This document shows positions 62,938 to 64,000 of a stretch of DNA of 64,000 nt, piece after piece. The DNA is taken from positions 1-64,000 of the forward strand of contig NZ_AULK01000005.1 in assembly GCF_000419445.1 (NCBI RefSeq), given 5' to 3'. Each line of letters begins with the position of its first letter. Positions within the stretch are counted from its first letter, which is position 1. Both the position numbers and the translations under genes were made by a program. The stretch comes from Gryllotalpicola ginsengisoli DSM 22003 (lineage in GTDB: Bacteria; Actinomycetota; Actinomycetes; Actinomycetales; Microbacteriaceae). Below the pieces are notes generated by a model, which saw only the letters and a program-made list of their open reading frames with translations, made no database searches and was not told the origin of the DNA.

Positions 62938-64000
62938 TCAGGAGCGCGCCGCGTACCGCTCGGCGACCGCGCGCACCGCGGCGGTGAACGCGTCGAGCGC
63001 GAGCGCCACGTCGCCGGTGGAGACCGTCTCGTCCGGGCTGTGGCTGACCCCCTGGTTGCCGCAGCGCACGAACAACATGCCCACCTCCGCGACGCCCGCG
63101 ACCGCCATCGCGTCGTGCCCGGCCCGCGACCACAGCGTGAGCGGGTCGTCGCCGCAGGCCGCACGGATGCCTTCTTCCACAGCCTGCTGCAACCAGTCCG
63201 CGCACTGCACGGCGTCGGCGCGGTAGGTCTCCTGCGCGGACCACTCGAGGTCGCGCAGCGCGGTGATCTGGTCGGCCGCCTCCTGGATGCGGCCCCACGC
63301 GTCGTCGCGGTCGGCGTCGAACTCGGCGCGCAGGTCGAGGCTCAGCTCGACCCTGCCGGGGATCACGTTCACGCCGCCGGGGTACGCGTGCATGCGGCCC
63401 ACCGTCGCGATGACGTCGAGCTCCTGCCCGATCCGCTCGATCTCGACCACCAGCTCGCTGGCGCCGACGAGGGCGTCGCGCCGCAGCTCGTACGGCGTGC
63501 CGCCCGCGTGCCCCGCACGGCCGGTCACGGTCAGGGCGAAGCGCCGCGCCCCCGCGATCGACGAGACGACCGCGAGCGGCTGGCCAGCCTGTTCGAGGAA
63601 CGGCCCCTGCTCGATGTGCGCCTCGAGATAGGCCACGAGGTCTTTCGGCTCGCGGGCCGCGTCGGGGAGGCGGCGCGGGTCGAGTCCGAAGCGCTCGAAG
63701 GCGGTGCGCAGGCTGATGCCGGAGGCATCCGTGCAGTCCCACCAGGCGTCGTCCCAGGAGCCGGCGAGCGCGCGCGACCCCGAGAGCGCGGTGCCGAAGC
63801 GGGTGCCCTCCTCGTCGCCGAACGCCACGACCTCGAGGGCGAACGGCAGCACACCGGGGGCCGCGCGCGCGGCGACCTCGATGGCCAGCAGCACGCCGAG
63901 CGGGCCGTCGTAGCGCCCGGCGTCGGGCACCGTGTCGATGTGGGAGCCGAGCAGCAGCGCCGGCAGCTCGGGGCCGGCGCCCTCGATGCGGCCGCATACG
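62938..64000 (-). CDS. allC: Allantoate amidohydrolase / M20 carbamoylase (partial, runs off right edge)
   Basis: At least 353 residues are visible; the N-terminus lies beyond the window. GSHIDTVPDAGRYDGPLGVL gives two metal ligands, FGDEEGTRFGTALSGSRALA the catalytic Glu, HIEQGPFLEQAGQPLAVVSS and the later SRAGHDAMAV another His. These are the M20 hydantoinase/carbamoylase and allantoate amidohydrolase signatures. In context it most likely converts allantoate to ureidoglycolate and ammonia, but an N-carbamoyl amino acid hydrolase cannot be excluded. Confidence 0.85.
   Translation of the reverse strand, partial: VCGRIEGAGPELPALLLGSHIDTVPDAGRYDGPLGVLLAIEVAARAAPGVLPFALEVVAFGDEEGTRFGTALSGSRALAGSWDDAWWDCTDASGISLRTAFERFGLDPRRLPDAAREPKDLVAYLEAHIEQGPFLEQAGQPLAVVSSIAGARRFALTVTGRAGHAGGTPYELRRDALVGASELVVEIERIGQELDVIATVGRMHAYPGGVNVIPGRVELSLDLRAEFDADRDDAWGRIQEAADQITALRDLEWSAQETYRADAVQCADWLQQAVEEGIRAACGDDPLTLWSRAGHDAMAVAGVAEVGMLFVRCGNQGVSHSPDETVSTGDVALALDAFTAAVRAVAERYAARS

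Noticed and set aside
62938-63930. Allantoate amidohydrolase starting inside the window at the codon for PDAGRYDG
   Set aside because: The metal-binding GSHIDTV stretch lies upstream in the same frame, so the gene continues past the right edge.

Overview
The window is high-GC DNA from an actinobacterium, most probably a member of the Microbacteriaceae (Leifsonia/Microbacterium-like). Supporting this are the very strong G/C third-position bias, frequent GTG starts, and many genes that start with no leader a few bases after a TANNNT box. The gene neighbourhoods also fit: galU-rimJ-sepX next to 5-formyl-THF cyclo-ligase, fmdB and mscL; serC/DUF3027/csp next to an XPB helicase pair; groL next to LytR_C and DUF3263 genes. 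The heptamer GCATCCG/CGGATGC is unusually common throughout. No phage, plasmid or CRISPR region is visible. The only mobile DNA seen is a transposase fragment at the left edge.

Layout. 0-3 kb: IS3-type transposase fragment facing a F420/LLM oxidoreductase that may be 5'-truncated, a DHFR-like reductase, a VOC protein, a small acidic protein. 3-7 kb: tRNA-Ala, a four-gene operon (lipoprotein, NRAMP-like transporter with a divergent binding site, two PRC-barrel-like proteins), then the divisome protein SepX/GlpR. 7-10.4 kb: rimJ-like, galU, divergent cyclo-ligase, fmdB, mscL. 10.4-18 kb: a 1253-residue helicase/nuclease-like protein whose ATPase motifs are degenerate, a second MurE-like ligase, an atypical pyruvate kinase. 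18-24 kb: sedolisin protease, phytase-like secreted protein, ohr/ohrR, sodium:solute symporter. 24-29 kb: ArsR/SRPBCC stress operon with a clear operator, tRNA-Arg, PiT phosphate transporter, HNH protein preceded by a His-codon-rich small ORF, NlpC/P60 hydrolase. 29-38 kb: DtxR regulator, serC, MFS transporter, DUF3027/cold shock pair, XPB helicase and its partner. 38-43 kb: nucleoside hydrolase, 8-oxoguanine deaminase, RibD-like reductase, DHPS paralogue, ferredoxin-reductase-like flavoprotein. 43-49.5 kb: two-component system, WXG100 protein, groL with two CIRCE elements, csp, LytR_C, DUF3263.

49.6-64 kb is one functional theme. After msrB come molybdate uptake (modA, modB; no modC), cofactor assembly (moeA, moaC, moaB), a molybdenum hydroxylase of the xanthine dehydrogenase family, allantoinase, uricase, a guanine-deaminase-like enzyme, an OHCU decarboxylase/HIU hydrolase fusion, a MocA-like cytidylyltransferase and the start of allantoate amidohydrolase. 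Together these would take guanine and xanthine through urate and allantoin to ureidoglycolate and supply the molybdenum cofactor needed for the first oxidation. The nucleoside hydrolase and 8-oxoguanine deaminase at 38-40 kb could feed the same route.

Three palindromic intergenic elements, two of them sharing the same arm sequence, lie at 7.0, 16.1 and 20.9 kb. All functional assignments come from reading translated motifs by eye; no database search was run.
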